Both the position numbers and the translations under genes were made by a program. Under the pieces are notes generated by a model. That model did not search any database. It was not told the DNA's origin and was given only the letters and a program-made list of their open reading frames with translations. A stretch of 39,151 nucleotides of DNA from Betaproteobacteria bacterium RIFCSPLOWO2_12_FULL_64_23. GTDB lineage: Bacteria; Pseudomonadota; Gammaproteobacteria; Burkholderiales; SG8-39. Shown in pieces: positions 17,273 to 25,557 of the stretch (positions are counted from its first letter, which is position 1; each line of letters opens with the position of its first letter). The stretch spans positions 1 through 39,151 of the forward strand of contig MERK01000161.1 in the NCBI GenBank assembly GCA_001770575.1, given 5' to 3'.

Positions 17273-18025
17273 GTGCGGTCCGAGGCATTGATCGACAAAG
17301 TGCGCGGCTGGGTAGGCGCGGCGCAGCGCGTAGTGGTCCTCACCGGTGCGGGGATTTCCACCGAATCCGGAATTCCGGATTTTCGCGGACCGCAGGGCGT
17401 GTGGACGCGGGATCCGCAGGCGGAGAAGCTCTCCGACATCCGCTACTACATGGCCGATGTGGAGATACGCAAGAAGGCGTGGCAGCAGCGCCTCGTGCAT
17501 CCGGCGTGGGAGGCGCAGCCGAATGCGGGCCACGCCGCCATCGTCGGGCTCGAGCGGCGCGGCAAGCTGCACGCGCTGATCACGCAGAATATCGACGGCT
17601 TGCACCAGAAGGCGGGAAATTCGCCCGAACGGGTGATCGAGGTGCACGGCACGGTGCTCAAAGTGGTGTGCATGAGCTGTGGCTGGAAGGGTCCGATGCA
17701 GGAGACGCTGGTACGCCTGCTCACCGGCGAGGACGATCCGCCGTGCACCCTTTGCGGCGGCATCCTGAAAAGCGACACCATCTCATTCGGTCAGAACCTA
17801 GTGCCCGAGGTGATCGCGCGCGCGCTGCGCTCGGCGGCCGAGGCCGACTGCTTCATCGCGGTTGGGACCAGCCTGCAGGTCTATCCGATCGCGGGGGCGG
17901 TATCCGAGGCGAAATCAGCCGGCGCGCGCGTGGTAATAGTGAACGCCGAGCCGACGCCGTTCGACGACATCGCCGACGCGGTGCTCTCCGATGCCATCGG
18001 CAAGACGCTGCCGCTGATTCTGTGA
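17273..18025 (+). CDS. NAD-dependent protein deacylase, SIR2 (sirtuin) family
   Basis: About 250 residues. Motifs in order: GAGISTESGIPDFRG (26-40), TQNIDGLHQ (104-112), catalytic His in VHG (H125), zinc cysteines C133/C136 and C158/C161, GTSLQVYP, and VNAEPT. It removes acyl groups from lysines using NAD, giving nicotinamide and O-acyl-ADP-ribose, in the cytoplasm. The Tyr/Arg pair typical of CobB desuccinylases is not clear: the helix after the Rossmann loop reads SDIRYYMAD. A GTG start at 17273 was chosen because GGAG lies about 12 bases upstream and it gives the usual length; no in-frame ATG is close. Confidence 0.9.
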   Translation: MRSEALIDKVRGWVGAAQRVVVLTGAGISTESGIPDFRGPQGVWTRDPQAEKLSDIRYYMADVEIRKKAWQQRLVHPAWEAQPNAGHAAIVGLERRGKLHALITQNIDGLHQKAGNSPERVIEVHGTVLKVVCMSCGWKGPMQETLVRLLTGEDDPPCTLCGGILKSDTISFGQNLVPEVIARALRSAAEADCFIAVGTSLQVYPIAGAVSEAKSAGARVVIVNAEPTPFDDIADAVLSDAIGKTLPLIL

Positions 18026-18049
18026 CGCCGGCAAGCGGATCGGCTTGGA

Positions 18050-18066
18050 CGCCGTTGCAGACGGCG
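18050..18066. terminator. Hairpin between convergent genes
   Basis: CGCCGT (18050-18055) pairs with ACGGCG (18061-18066) across a 5-nt loop in the 51-base gap between the sirtuin stop and the convergent DUF3563-like gene. No T-run follows, so terminator function is uncertain. Confidence 0.35.
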
Positions 18067-18076
18067 CAGTTCCAAC

Positions 18077-18439
18077 TCAGTAGTGGGCCCTGCCGGTGCG
18101 TTCGAAATGACGCTGGCGCTGCTCCAGGTCGGCCAGGTTCCCCGATGCGGCGAAGAAGTTGTCGCGCTCGAAGTTTTCGTTGCGCTCGAACCAGTCGCCT
18201 ACGGCCGTGAACAGCGCTTTCAGCATGCGCGCGATTTCGGCGTTGCGCTGGCGGCGGGCGATTTGCTCGATCGCGTGAATGTCGAGCGCGGTCTCGTTCG
18301 CGGCTTTAACCTGGATACTGCTGCGCACAAAATTGCGTGCGGGAGCAGGCGATCGGAAAACCTTGACAGCGGGCTCGCCCAAGGCCGCATCGGAGCGTAG
18401 GATACTGTCACCTTCGTACAGCGGGGCATAAAGTCTCAT
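18077..18439 (-). CDS. Small protein with DUF3563-like C-terminus
   Basis: 120 residues starting MRLYAPLYEGDSILRS. The middle is helical and charged (AIEQIARRQRNAEIARMLKAL). The C-terminus, ERDNFFAASGNLADLEQRQR, resembles the DUF3563 pattern seen in small Burkholderiales proteins (a sequence like LxxxxDLxDLExRxR). Function is unknown. ATG 18439 has AAAGGAA 8-13 bases upstream; the frame could extend to 18475 but without support. It is divergent from the LysR gene. Confidence 0.65.
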   Translation of the reverse strand: MRLYAPLYEGDSILRSDAALGEPAVKVFRSPAPARNFVRSSIQVKAANETALDIHAIEQIARRQRNAEIARMLKALFTAVGDWFERNENFERDNFFAASGNLADLEQRQRHFERTGRAHY

Positions 18440-18583
18440 GGCAAATTCCTTTACAATCCAGTTGATTAAGCACATTATCGCGCTTCATGACTAGGATAAT
18501 ACGGACACCGGGACCAGTTTTCCAATCGCATGATCGGATAGCCGCGATCGCTTTAGGTTATACTGTGCGTAATCTGATGATGC

Positions 18584-18601
18584 GACGCAACAAATTGCGT
18601 C
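18584..18601. promoter_or_regulatory. Inverted repeat upstream of the LysR-type gene
   Basis: GACGCAA (18584-18590) and TTGCGTC (18595-18601) are perfectly complementary with a 4-base spacer. A second repeat, TTTTCC-N4-GGAAAA, lies at 18614-18629. A possible -10 box TATACT is at 18559-18564. Such dyads upstream of LysR genes often mediate autoregulation; here this is inference. Confidence 0.4.
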
Positions 18602-18640
18602 TGAACCGGGGCGTTTTCCCAGTGGAAAATTGAATCTGAA

Positions 18641-19567
18641 ATGGAGCTTTATCAGCTACGCAGCTTTGTCGCCGTCGCCGAGGCCGGTCACCTGACCCGA
18701 GCCGCGGAGAAACTGCACGTCAGCCAGCCGGCCGTCAGCGCGCAGATCAAGGCGCTGGAGGACGAGCTCGATCTGGCCTTGTTCGAGCGCACTCCCAGCG
18801 GCATGGTGCTGACCGCGGCCGGCGAGCGGCTATTGGTGGATGCGGAGAAGGTCCTGGCCGCGGCCCAGGCCATGCGCACCGAGGCGAAAGCCCTCAAAGG
18901 CGAGGTCGCGGGCAAGGTGCGCGTGGGCACGATGTCGGATCCGGCCTTCATCCGCATCGGCGAATTTCTGAGCGCCACGGTCGAGCGCTATCCCCTGCTG
19001 CAGTTGGAACTGCACCACGAAATCACCGGGGCGGCGTTTGCGAAAGTGCACGACGGGGAACTCGACGCAAGCTTTTACTACGGCGAGATCGAGCATCCGG
19101 ACGTGGCCAGGCTGCGGCTGCGCGAAAGCACCTATCGCGTCGCTGCGCCGGCGGCCTGGTCAGGCCGCGTGGTCGATGCCGACTGGAGCGCGATTGCGCA
19201 GCAACCGTGGGTAATCACGCCCTCGATCAGCACCCACCAGAAACTGGTGCGCGCGCTGTTCGACAAGCACGGCATCGAGCCGACCAAGGTGGTCGAGGCC
19301 GACCAGGAATCGGTGATCGCGAACCTGGTCGTATCCGGGGTCGGGCTGTCCTTGATCCGCGAAGATCTCGCGCTGGCGAAAGAGGCTGCGGGCGAAGTGT
19401 GCCTGTGGCGGGATGTGCGGCTCGAAACCACGCTGTGGTTCATCTACCTGCTCGCGCGCAAGGACGATCCTGTGATTCGCGCGCTGCTCGGCGTGCTGCG
19501 CGACACCTGGAAGCTGGGACAGGAACCGGCCGGGCAGGCGGCTCGCGAAATCAGTCTGCACCGCTGA
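18641..19567 (+). CDS. LysR-type transcriptional regulator
   Basis: 308 residues. The N-terminal winged helix-turn-helix reads MELYQLRSFVAVAEAGHLTR, with the recognition part HVSQPAVSAQIKALEDEL and LFERTPSGMVLTAAGE. The effector-binding domain starts near residue 90 (GKVRVGTMSD) and includes VVSGVGLSLIREDLA. LysR proteins sense a small ligand and often control a divergent gene. The divergent neighbour is the DUF3563-like small gene. The enoyl-CoA hydratase gene is convergent, so control of that block is not implied by position. The C-terminal 20 residues are unconserved in appearance. Confidence 0.92.
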   Translation: MELYQLRSFVAVAEAGHLTRAAEKLHVSQPAVSAQIKALEDELDLALFERTPSGMVLTAAGERLLVDAEKVLAAAQAMRTEAKALKGEVAGKVRVGTMSDPAFIRIGEFLSATVERYPLLQLELHHEITGAAFAKVHDGELDASFYYGEIEHPDVARLRLRESTYRVAAPAAWSGRVVDADWSAIAQQPWVITPSISTHQKLVRALFDKHGIEPTKVVEADQESVIANLVVSGVGLSLIREDLALAKEAAGEVCLWRDVRLETTLWFIYLLARKDDPVIRALLGVLRDTWKLGQEPAGQAAREISLHR

Positions 19568-19633
19568 CCGCTTCGTTTCCCCGAGGCGACCGAGACCACG
19601 CCGGCATCTCCCGGAGGCCATGGCAGCAGGAGT

Positions 19634-20368
19634 TCAGGTTTTTGCAAGGTCTTGGAGTCGCCGCGCTAACTCGTTCGAACGCAGTGATTTTTCATATGCT
19701 GCACGCTGAGCAGCGAGGTCGATGTTCCCGTCCGCCGTCTGATTAAGATGCAATTTCATCGAGGCGACGACGCCCGGCTCGCAATCGATAAGCGCGTCCA
19801 CATAACGCGCCACCGCGGGCTCGAGTTCGTCCGCAGCCACCAGCTCGGTGAGGAACCCGATGCGCAGCATTTCATTGGAGTCGATCGTCTGCGCCGTAAG
19901 GAAGAGTTTTTTCGCGCTGTTGAGTCCTAGTCTAGTGACGTAACGGCGGATTCCACCCGGGTAGTAATGCAGCCCGAATTTTGCGGCCGGCATGAACATA
20001 CGGCTGCCCTTGACGCCGATACGAAAATCGCAGCACAGCGCCAGGTCGACGGCGCCGCCATAGACGCTGCCATTCAATGCGCATACAACCGGCAGTGGCA
20101 ATGACTCAAGCGTGTCGAGCACCCTCTCCAGTCGATCGTCCAGATGCTCGCGAATCGCAGCGACCGTATAGCCGGAACTGAATGTCTTGTTGCCCGTCCC
20201 GGTTACGACAAGGACGCGAACCGCCTTGTCCGAGCGCAAATGCTCGATATGATCGAGCAATATCGCCAGATCAGACGGATCGATGCGGTTGTGCTCCAGC
20301 GGGCGGCGCAGGCGAATGGTTGCGCGCGCCCCGTCAATATCCAAGCAAGGGGCAATGTCCGGGATCAT
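19634..20368 (-). CDS. Enoyl-CoA hydratase/isomerase family protein
   Basis: 244 residues of the crotonase fold. The oxyanion-hole segments are recognisable: NKTFSSGYTVAAI (about residues 60-72) and ALNGSVYGGAVDLALCCDFRIG. The usual glutamate region is replaced by MPAAKFGLHYYPGGIRRYVTRLG, where the canonical catalytic Glu positions (typical PExxLG) read PAAKFG, so the reaction may differ from simple hydration. ATG 20368 is used; a TTG directly before it is an alternative. It is the last gene of the minus-strand block with the CoA-transferase, which supports a role in breaking down an acyl-CoA. Confidence 0.85.
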   Translation of the reverse strand: MIPDIAPCLDIDGARATIRLRRPLEHNRIDPSDLAILLDHIEHLRSDKAVRVLVVTGTGNKTFSSGYTVAAIREHLDDRLERVLDTLESLPLPVVCALNGSVYGGAVDLALCCDFRIGVKGSRMFMPAAKFGLHYYPGGIRRYVTRLGLNSAKKLFLTAQTIDSNEMLRIGFLTELVAADELEPAVARYVDALIDCEPGVVASMKLHLNQTADGNIDLAAQRAAYEKSLRSNELARRLQDLAKT

Positions 20369-20444
20369 CAATCAGTTCTCGTCTGAAAAAATGTGGTTGC
20401 CCAGATTGACGGTGAGGACCAAAACGAATTAGACGAGATTGATC

Positions 20445-21749
20445 TTATTGGTTGCAGGCACCGGAGGGATGAGGGGCATGCTCATCTAAATGCTGGCGAA
20501 TGCGTGTATGAAGAGGATTTTGGAGCACCACACCTTTGCCCAGCAAGGACTCGATTTCCCCCTCAGCCAAGCCGTAATCGGCCAGCACCTCGCAGGTGTG
20601 CTCGCCAAGAAGCGGCGGCGGCGTGCGTACGCAGCCCCCCGCGAGCGAGTCCATGCTTACTGGATTGGCGAGCTGCTTCAATTTCCCCAGCAGCGGGTGC
20701 GCCACTTCCTCGACCAATCTGCAATGCTGCACCTGCGGATCGGCAAAAACGTCGGCGAGATTGTTGATCGGCCCGGCCGGAATGCCCAGAGCAAGTATTG
20801 ATTCAGACCACTCCCGTCGTGTCCGCAACTTGAGTTTCGCCTCCATGATAGATTTGAGCTCGTCGCGATGCTGCATACGAGCCGCGTTGTCGATGAATCG
20901 CGGATTCGTTGTCAGGTGTTCGAGTTCCAGCAATCCACACAACTTGAGCCACATATCCGGGGTGGCCGGAGCCACGTTGAGCGGACCGTCCTTAGTCTCG
21001 AACGCCCCGTAGGGCGCGATCACCGGATGCGTATTTCCGGTGGGTCTGGGAATCTCATTCAGGCTGAGGTAGCGCTGGCCCTGCACGCTGAGTAGCCCCA
21101 CCAAACTCGCGAGCAGTGAAGTTTCGACACGTTGCCCGCGTCCGCTCGCCGCGCGCGCGATAACTGCAGCGAGCACTCCAATCGCAGCCCACATGCCGGC
21201 AGTAAGATCGCCGATAGCCACTCCCACCCGGGTCGGGCCGGTCTCTGACATGCCGGTAAGACTCATCAGGCCTGAATATCCCTGGGCAATCTGGTCGAAA
21301 CCCGGCCAATGCCCCGCTGGACCGGTGCGACCGAAGCCGGTGATGCCGGCGTAAACCAGGCGCGGATTCACTGCGCTTAGTCCTTCATAGTCCAAGCCCA
21401 TGCCTTCCATGGCTCCGGGTTTGAAATTTTCCACCAAGACGTCGCTCTTGGCCGCAAGTCTGGCAAGAAGCGGCACACCCTGCGGATGACGGAAGTCCAG
21501 AGCGATGCCGCGCTTATTCCGATTGGTCGACAAATAATAGGCGCTGACGCCGTGATCGAATGGTCCCCAAGTGCGAATCATGTCTCCGTCAGGAGACGGT
21601 TCGACCTTGATCACGTCGGCACCGAGATCGGCTAAGATCATTGTGCAGAACGGGCCCGCCAGGGCGCGTGTGAGATCGAGCACGCGTATTCCGGCGAGCG
21701 GAAGCGGATTGCCTGAATGCGCGTCCTGCTGCGCTGCCGGCATGCTCAT
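20445..21749 (-). CDS. Type III (CaiB/BaiF) CoA-transferase
   Basis: 434 residues, typical family length. Conserved parts: GIRVLDLTRALAGPFCTMIL, LGADVIKVEPSPDGDMIR, NRNKRGIALD, LVENFKPGAMEGMGLDY, and the catalytic aspartate in PGFDQIAQGYSG (D152). Family III enzymes move CoA from one acyl-CoA to a free acid through an aspartyl-CoA thioester. The ATG overlaps the GntR stop (ATGA), so the two are translationally coupled; 76 bases then separate it from the enoyl-CoA hydratase gene. In this block the enzyme could activate the acid made by the nitrilase; this is inference. Confidence 0.93.
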   Translation of the reverse strand: MSMPAAQQDAHSGNPLPLAGIRVLDLTRALAGPFCTMILADLGADVIKVEPSPDGDMIRTWGPFDHGVSAYYLSTNRNKRGIALDFRHPQGVPLLARLAAKSDVLVENFKPGAMEGMGLDYEGLSAVNPRLVYAGITGFGRTGPAGHWPGFDQIAQGYSGLMSLTGMSETGPTRVGVAIGDLTAGMWAAIGVLAAVIARAASGRGQRVETSLLASLVGLLSVQGQRYLSLNEIPRPTGNTHPVIAPYGAFETKDGPLNVAPATPDMWLKLCGLLELEHLTTNPRFIDNAARMQHRDELKSIMEAKLKLRTRREWSESILALGIPAGPINNLADVFADPQVQHCRLVEEVAHPLLGKLKQLANPVSMDSLAGGCVRTPPPLLGEHTCEVLADYGLAEGEIESLLGKGVVLQNPLHTRIRQHLDEHAPHPSGACNQ

Positions 21750-22474
21750 TTCACCAGTGCGAGATAGGATGAGGGCAACTGCGAGGCCATATCTGCGAGC
21801 AGCGCCGATTGAATAGCAATATGCGAGCGCATTTCCTGTGCTGCGCGTTCGCCATCACCATCCACGATGGCCTTCGCCACCGAGTCATGCTCGCGGCTGG
21901 AATTCTTCAGGCGCATTGGATTGCGCAGTCGAAACCGTCGGTAGGGCGTAAGCCGGTTGCGTAGCGCTTTGACCAATTCCAGCAAGTGGTCGTTATGCGC
22001 GCCGATATAGACAATTTCATGAAATGCGTAATTTGCGTCGAAGTAGCGGCTGGTGGCGCTCTCGGTCTTGCTGCGCGCCTCGCGCGCGCAGGCCCGCGCC
22101 GCCTGCTGCAGCAAATTGCGCTCGGCGGCCGTCATTCGTTCTGCGGCAAGGCGCGCGCACATTGCTTCCAGTTCGGCCATCACCTCGAACATCTGCACCA
22201 TGCGCTGCAGCGTGATCGGAGCAACCACGGCGCCACGCCGCGGACGAAACTGAATCCAGTCGATCGCCGCAAGCTGCAATAGCGCTTCGCGCACCGGCGT
22301 GCGTGACACGCGGAACCTTCGCGCCAGCTCCGCTTCGTCGAGAGAGTCCCCGGGCTCCATCCTTCCGGCGATGATCTCCCCCTCGATATAGCTGCACACG
22401 GCAGTGGCGTGGCTATCGCGGCCGCTCGCCGCCGTGCGCTCGGCCAGTGCCTTAGGTGTTCGTTTGTTAATCAT
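21746..22474 (-). CDS. GntR-family regulator, FadR/FCD subfamily
   Basis: 242 residues. The N-terminal winged helix reads IEGEIIAGRMEPGDSL, DEAELARRFRVSRTPVREAL and LAAIDWIQFRPRRGAVVAPI. The C-terminal FCD helical domain has the metal and ligand histidine pattern, for example DANYAFHEIVYIGAHN and a final MRSHI. Such regulators usually repress a catabolic operon until a carboxylic acid ligand binds. Its gene lies inside the block between nitrilase and CoA-transferase and is coupled to the latter, so it probably controls this block and itself. A tgtta/taaca dyad is 18 bases before its start. Confidence 0.92.
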   Translation of the reverse strand: MINKRTPKALAERTAASGRDSHATAVCSYIEGEIIAGRMEPGDSLDEAELARRFRVSRTPVREALLQLAAIDWIQFRPRRGAVVAPITLQRMVQMFEVMAELEAMCARLAAERMTAAERNLLQQAARACAREARSKTESATSRYFDANYAFHEIVYIGAHNDHLLELVKALRNRLTPYRRFRLRNPMRLKNSSREHDSVAKAIVDGDGERAAQEMRSHIAIQSALLADMASQLPSSYLALVK

Positions 22475-22491
22475 AGAAAGATACAGAAGAT

Positions 22492-22503
22492 TGTTATGTA
22501 ACA
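22492..22503. promoter_or_regulatory. Candidate GntR operator
   Basis: TGTTA (22492-22496) and TAACA (22499-22503) flank two bases, 18 bases upstream of the gntR ATG. A further GTTAAC palindrome is at 22517-22522. Short A/T-rich dyads of this kind are typical FadR-subfamily binding sites. Confidence 0.4.
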
Positions 22504-22712
22504 GAACTCATTGAACGTTAACAGATACTTCAACCACTATTTTTGAGATGCCTTCTAATCTCTGGGCTGGCGACCGGGGCTTCTATCACTCTGTTTTTCA
22601 ATGGCCGGCAGAATGATTTCTGATCGCGAATCGCCAACGTGTTCTGGCAGCAGGCAATGCCGCGACTCCGCCGACTTCATTTGTGCCATCTAAGCTTGGT
22701 AGCAGGGATCAA

Positions 22713-23810
22713 TCAGGCCGGCAAGTTCGGTAAAGACCCAATCATGTCCAGTATCTCGCTTCGCAAATCATCGCTTTGTATCTCATTGCATTTGTCCTTG
22801 AGTTCTTGAATTTGTTTGGATCTGAAGAGGTCCGGTGCTTCGGCAATCCTTGGCTCAAAAACAATCGGGCGTCGAAGCTGTCGATTTATGTTCAACGACA
22901 ATATATCAAAGCGATTGTAGTTTCCGGCAATGTCATGAAATAGCTTCCAATTCAAGCTTTTCTCCAGGTCAATATCCGCATATGCAATTCCTTCCTCTGC
23001 GTCTGGCAAGGGCCCTCCAATCACCGCCCCATCGGGACCCATGATGCCGGTAAAGCCAGCGCCTGCGCTATTCAACATTTCCAACTTTTCCGGAGTATCT
23101 CCCAGGAGTTGCTTCATTTCCTCGCTGACAAGTGAAGACGCCACAATATTAAATACCTTTCCTTCAAACGAGTGAGCGGCCGCCCGAATTTCTATCGCTC
23201 TTTTCAAGTCATAACGTCCTTTTTGGGGAAAGGCCGGGTAAGTAGAAATATGCAATTGTTCCGATTGTGCAATTAGCGCATAGCGTGCCAGGCTGTTAGT
23301 GTTTTCCCCGCAGTTAAGCATGCCGATCTTGCCGAGCTCGGTGTCATAGACGCGCAATGAGTTTCCATCTCCAAAACTCCAAACAAGCTTCTCCGCATAT
23401 GTCGGGATGATTTTGCGGTGCTTGCCGATAATCTGACCGTCTGACCCGATCAGCAACGCAGTGTTGAATATTTCGCCGAAACTGTGCGGGCTGCTTTCGT
23501 TTATGCCGATGGCAACGTATATCTTCGCCTCGCGAGCCACCCGAGATAGTTTCTGCGTTGTCAGACTTGGTATTGCTACGCTATTCTTCACCAATCGCGC
23601 AAAGAAGCGATCGGGGTTACCCGGACAATCAAACCATACCCAATGCGGGTAACCAGGAATGAACGCTTCTGGGAAAACAACTATGTTGGCGCCATTTTCA
23701 GACGCTGTTCGAATAAAGTCACATGCCTTATCCGTTGTGGCATCCCGATCCAGATATACAGGAGCCGCCTGCACGGCGGCAGCTCTAAACTTCGGAAATA
23801 TGTTCTCCAT
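22713..23810 (-). CDS. Nitrilase (carbon-nitrogen hydrolase, branch 1)
   Basis: 365 residues. The Glu-Lys-Cys triad is clear: E48 in FPEAFIPGYPHWVW, K133 in HRKIIPTYAE with the auxiliary E140, and C167 in LNCGENTN. It hydrolyses a nitrile to the carboxylic acid and ammonia through a thioimidate. The CGENTN form at the nucleophile and the ISTYP segment after it place it in a bacterial nitrilase clade, not the amidases or ureidopropionases. Start ATG 23810 has AGGAGAT upstream. Its GC (about 43% by eye) is far below the flanks. It lies between the Liv-type transporter genes and the GntR/CoA-transferase genes, which points to nitrile use. The substrate is unknown. Confidence 0.93.
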   Translation of the reverse strand: MENIFPKFRAAAVQAAPVYLDRDATTDKACDFIRTASENGANIVVFPEAFIPGYPHWVWFDCPGNPDRFFARLVKNSVAIPSLTTQKLSRVAREAKIYVAIGINESSPHSFGEIFNTALLIGSDGQIIGKHRKIIPTYAEKLVWSFGDGNSLRVYDTELGKIGMLNCGENTNSLARYALIAQSEQLHISTYPAFPQKGRYDLKRAIEIRAAAHSFEGKVFNIVASSLVSEEMKQLLGDTPEKLEMLNSAGAGFTGIMGPDGAVIGGPLPDAEEGIAYADIDLEKSLNWKLFHDIAGNYNRFDILSLNINRQLRRPIVFEPRIAEAPDLFRSKQIQELKDKCNEIQSDDLRSEILDMIGSLPNLPA

Positions 23811-24032
23811 TGTGATCTCCTAAATCTAAATACCAAGTTGCTCAAATCCATCGCGAACGCGTCGTGTGATTGGGCGCGCCAAATAGTTCGAATGCCGCAC
23901 GGAAGTGCTTACGCCACTCAATTTGACGAACCGGTCCTCGCGACTAACCAGCTGCCGAAACCATCGATATTCTCATAGTGGTTCAGAGAATCACCACTTC
24001 GCTTCACGCACTCAATACGTATCTGTTCGATG

Positions 24033-24740
24033 CTAGCCAATGGTTCCCAAATAGGCTTTCCTAATACTATCCCTGTCGAGAAGCTCACCGCTCTTGCCCT
24101 CGTCTATAATGCTTCCGGTCTCCAAGACGTACGTATAGTCCGAACAGCGTAGAGTCCTGCCTACCTCCTGTTCCACCAGTAGGACGGCGCTTCCGTCGAG
24201 GGCGATCTTCTGAATGATTGTGAAGACATCTCCTACGATCAATGGCCCCAATCCGAGGCTAGGCTCGTCGAGCATCAGGAGCCGTGGCTTTGCCATAAGG
24301 GCCCGCCCGATCGCAAGCATTTGCTGCTCACCACCGCTCAGGGTGCCGCTTAACTGCTTTTGCCTCTGACCCAGAACCGGGAATCTGTCGAATATTTTCT
24401 CTATGTCACTCTTTATCGCCTTGTCCTTACGAGTGTAAGCGCCAAGTTCTAAGTTCTCGTAGACTGTATGCCGAGCAAGCATCCCGCGTCCCTCGGGGAC
24501 CATGACAACTCCCGCTCTTACGATCTCCACGGAATCCATATTATTTAATTGATTGCCCTCCCAAATAACGGTTCCGCTAACGGTCGGAACCAAACCGGCA
24601 ATCGCCTTTAGCAAAGTAGATTTGCCGGCGCCATTGGAGCCGATAACGCTCGTGATCTTACCGGGGGCTGCCTTGATGCAAACTTCATGCAAGGCACGAA
24701 CAGGCCCGTAGGACACTGCCAAATCGCGCACCTCAAGCAT
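24033..24740 (-). CDS. livF: Branched-chain amino acid-type ABC transporter ATPase, LivF
   Basis: 235 residues from ATG 24740 (MLEVRDLAVSYGPVRAL). It has Walker A GSNGAGKSTLL, Q-loop region VPEGRGMLARHTVYENLELGA, signature LSGGEQQMLAIGRAL and Walker B RLLMLDEPSLGLGP. The VPEGR segment and short length are typical of LivF. It couples ATP hydrolysis to uptake at the inner membrane. Its ATG overlaps the livG stop by 8 bases; a start at 24764 would lengthen the overlap. The gene is followed by a 222-base gap before the nitrilase gene in which I see no further gene. Confidence 0.92.
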   Translation of the reverse strand: MLEVRDLAVSYGPVRALHEVCIKAAPGKITSVIGSNGAGKSTLLKAIAGLVPTVSGTVIWEGNQLNNMDSVEIVRAGVVMVPEGRGMLARHTVYENLELGAYTRKDKAIKSDIEKIFDRFPVLGQRQKQLSGTLSGGEQQMLAIGRALMAKPRLLMLDEPSLGLGPLIVGDVFTIIQKIALDGSAVLLVEQEVGRTLRCSDYTYVLETGSIIDEGKSGELLDRDSIRKAYLGTIG

Positions 24741-25491
24741 CGTCGACCCCAAGATAGGCTTCAATTACCCTCGAGTCTTCCTTGACCGTTGAGGGGGCGC
24801 CGGTGATGATTACGCTGCCAAGTTTCAGAACGGTAATGCTGTCACAAACGGACATAATGGTTGTCATATCATGGTCTACGATTAAGACCGTAACACCTAA
24901 TTGCTTCACCTTTTTGATGATCTCGCCCATCTCCCTTTTTTCAACGGCGTGCATCCCTGCCACCGGCTCATCAAGAAGCAGGACTTTCGGGCTAGCACAG
25001 AGCGCCCTTGCGATCTCGATCTTTCTCCTCTCTGCGAGAGAAGCCTCCGATGCAAGTCGCCCCTTGAGGTGATGGATTCCAACCCAGTGGAGAAGATCAT
25101 CGATCACCCGACGATCTTCCTTGCCAATGTAAGTTCCTGTCTTGTACGAGCGATACAGACCTGACCAGAACCCTCCGTAGTGGCGATGCCGACCCAAGGC
25201 TAAGTTTTCCTCTACCGTCAGGTTTTGGAACAACCGTATGTTTTGATATGTTCGCGCCAGACCTTCTGCCGCGATTAAATAGGGGGGGAGGCCACTGATC
25301 GGCTTTCCATTTAGCGCAAGGTGGCCAGCGCCAGGGGTATCAAGTCCACTAACGATGTTCAAGAGGGTCGTCTTCCCAGATCCATTCGGCCCAATGAGTC
25401 CGTGAATCGTCTGGCCTCCTACCGTAAAGCTGACATTTTTGAGGGCAACAACACCACCATACGACTTCGAAATTTCGGATATCTTGATCAT
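24733..25491 (-). CDS. livG: Branched-chain amino acid-type ABC transporter ATPase, LivG
   Basis: 252 residues. Walker A is GPNGSGKTTLLN and the LivG-type segment GLARTYQNIRLFQNLTVEENL follows. The signature is degenerate: the usual LSYGxQR reads ASLAERRKIEIARAL, so LSxG is replaced. Walker B is VLLLDEPVAGMHAVEKREM, and the C-terminal VIEAYLGVDDA is characteristic. LivG pairs with LivF as the second nucleotide-binding subunit. The weak signature also occurs in some close LivG homologues, so function is likely kept. It starts 66 bases downstream of livM. Confidence 0.9.
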   Translation of the reverse strand: MIKISEISKSYGGVVALKNVSFTVGGQTIHGLIGPNGSGKTTLLNIVSGLDTPGAGHLALNGKPISGLPPYLIAAEGLARTYQNIRLFQNLTVEENLALGRHRHYGGFWSGLYRSYKTGTYIGKEDRRVIDDLLHWVGIHHLKGRLASEASLAERRKIEIARALCASPKVLLLDEPVAGMHAVEKREMGEIIKKVKQLGVTVLIVDHDMTTIMSVCDSITVLKLGSVIITGAPSTVKEDSRVIEAYLGVDDA

Positions 25492-25557
25492 CAGCCGTTC
25501 GTGTTGAGAAAGATAGTCGATCGTTGTCCTGGATGGCGCTTAGCTGTTGGCACGCCA

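Noticed and set aside
23811..24032. Possible gene in the gap between livF and the nitrilase gene
   Set aside because: Only very short frames without ribosome sites are present. A weak AGTGGT/ACCACT dyad near 23980 is not convincing.
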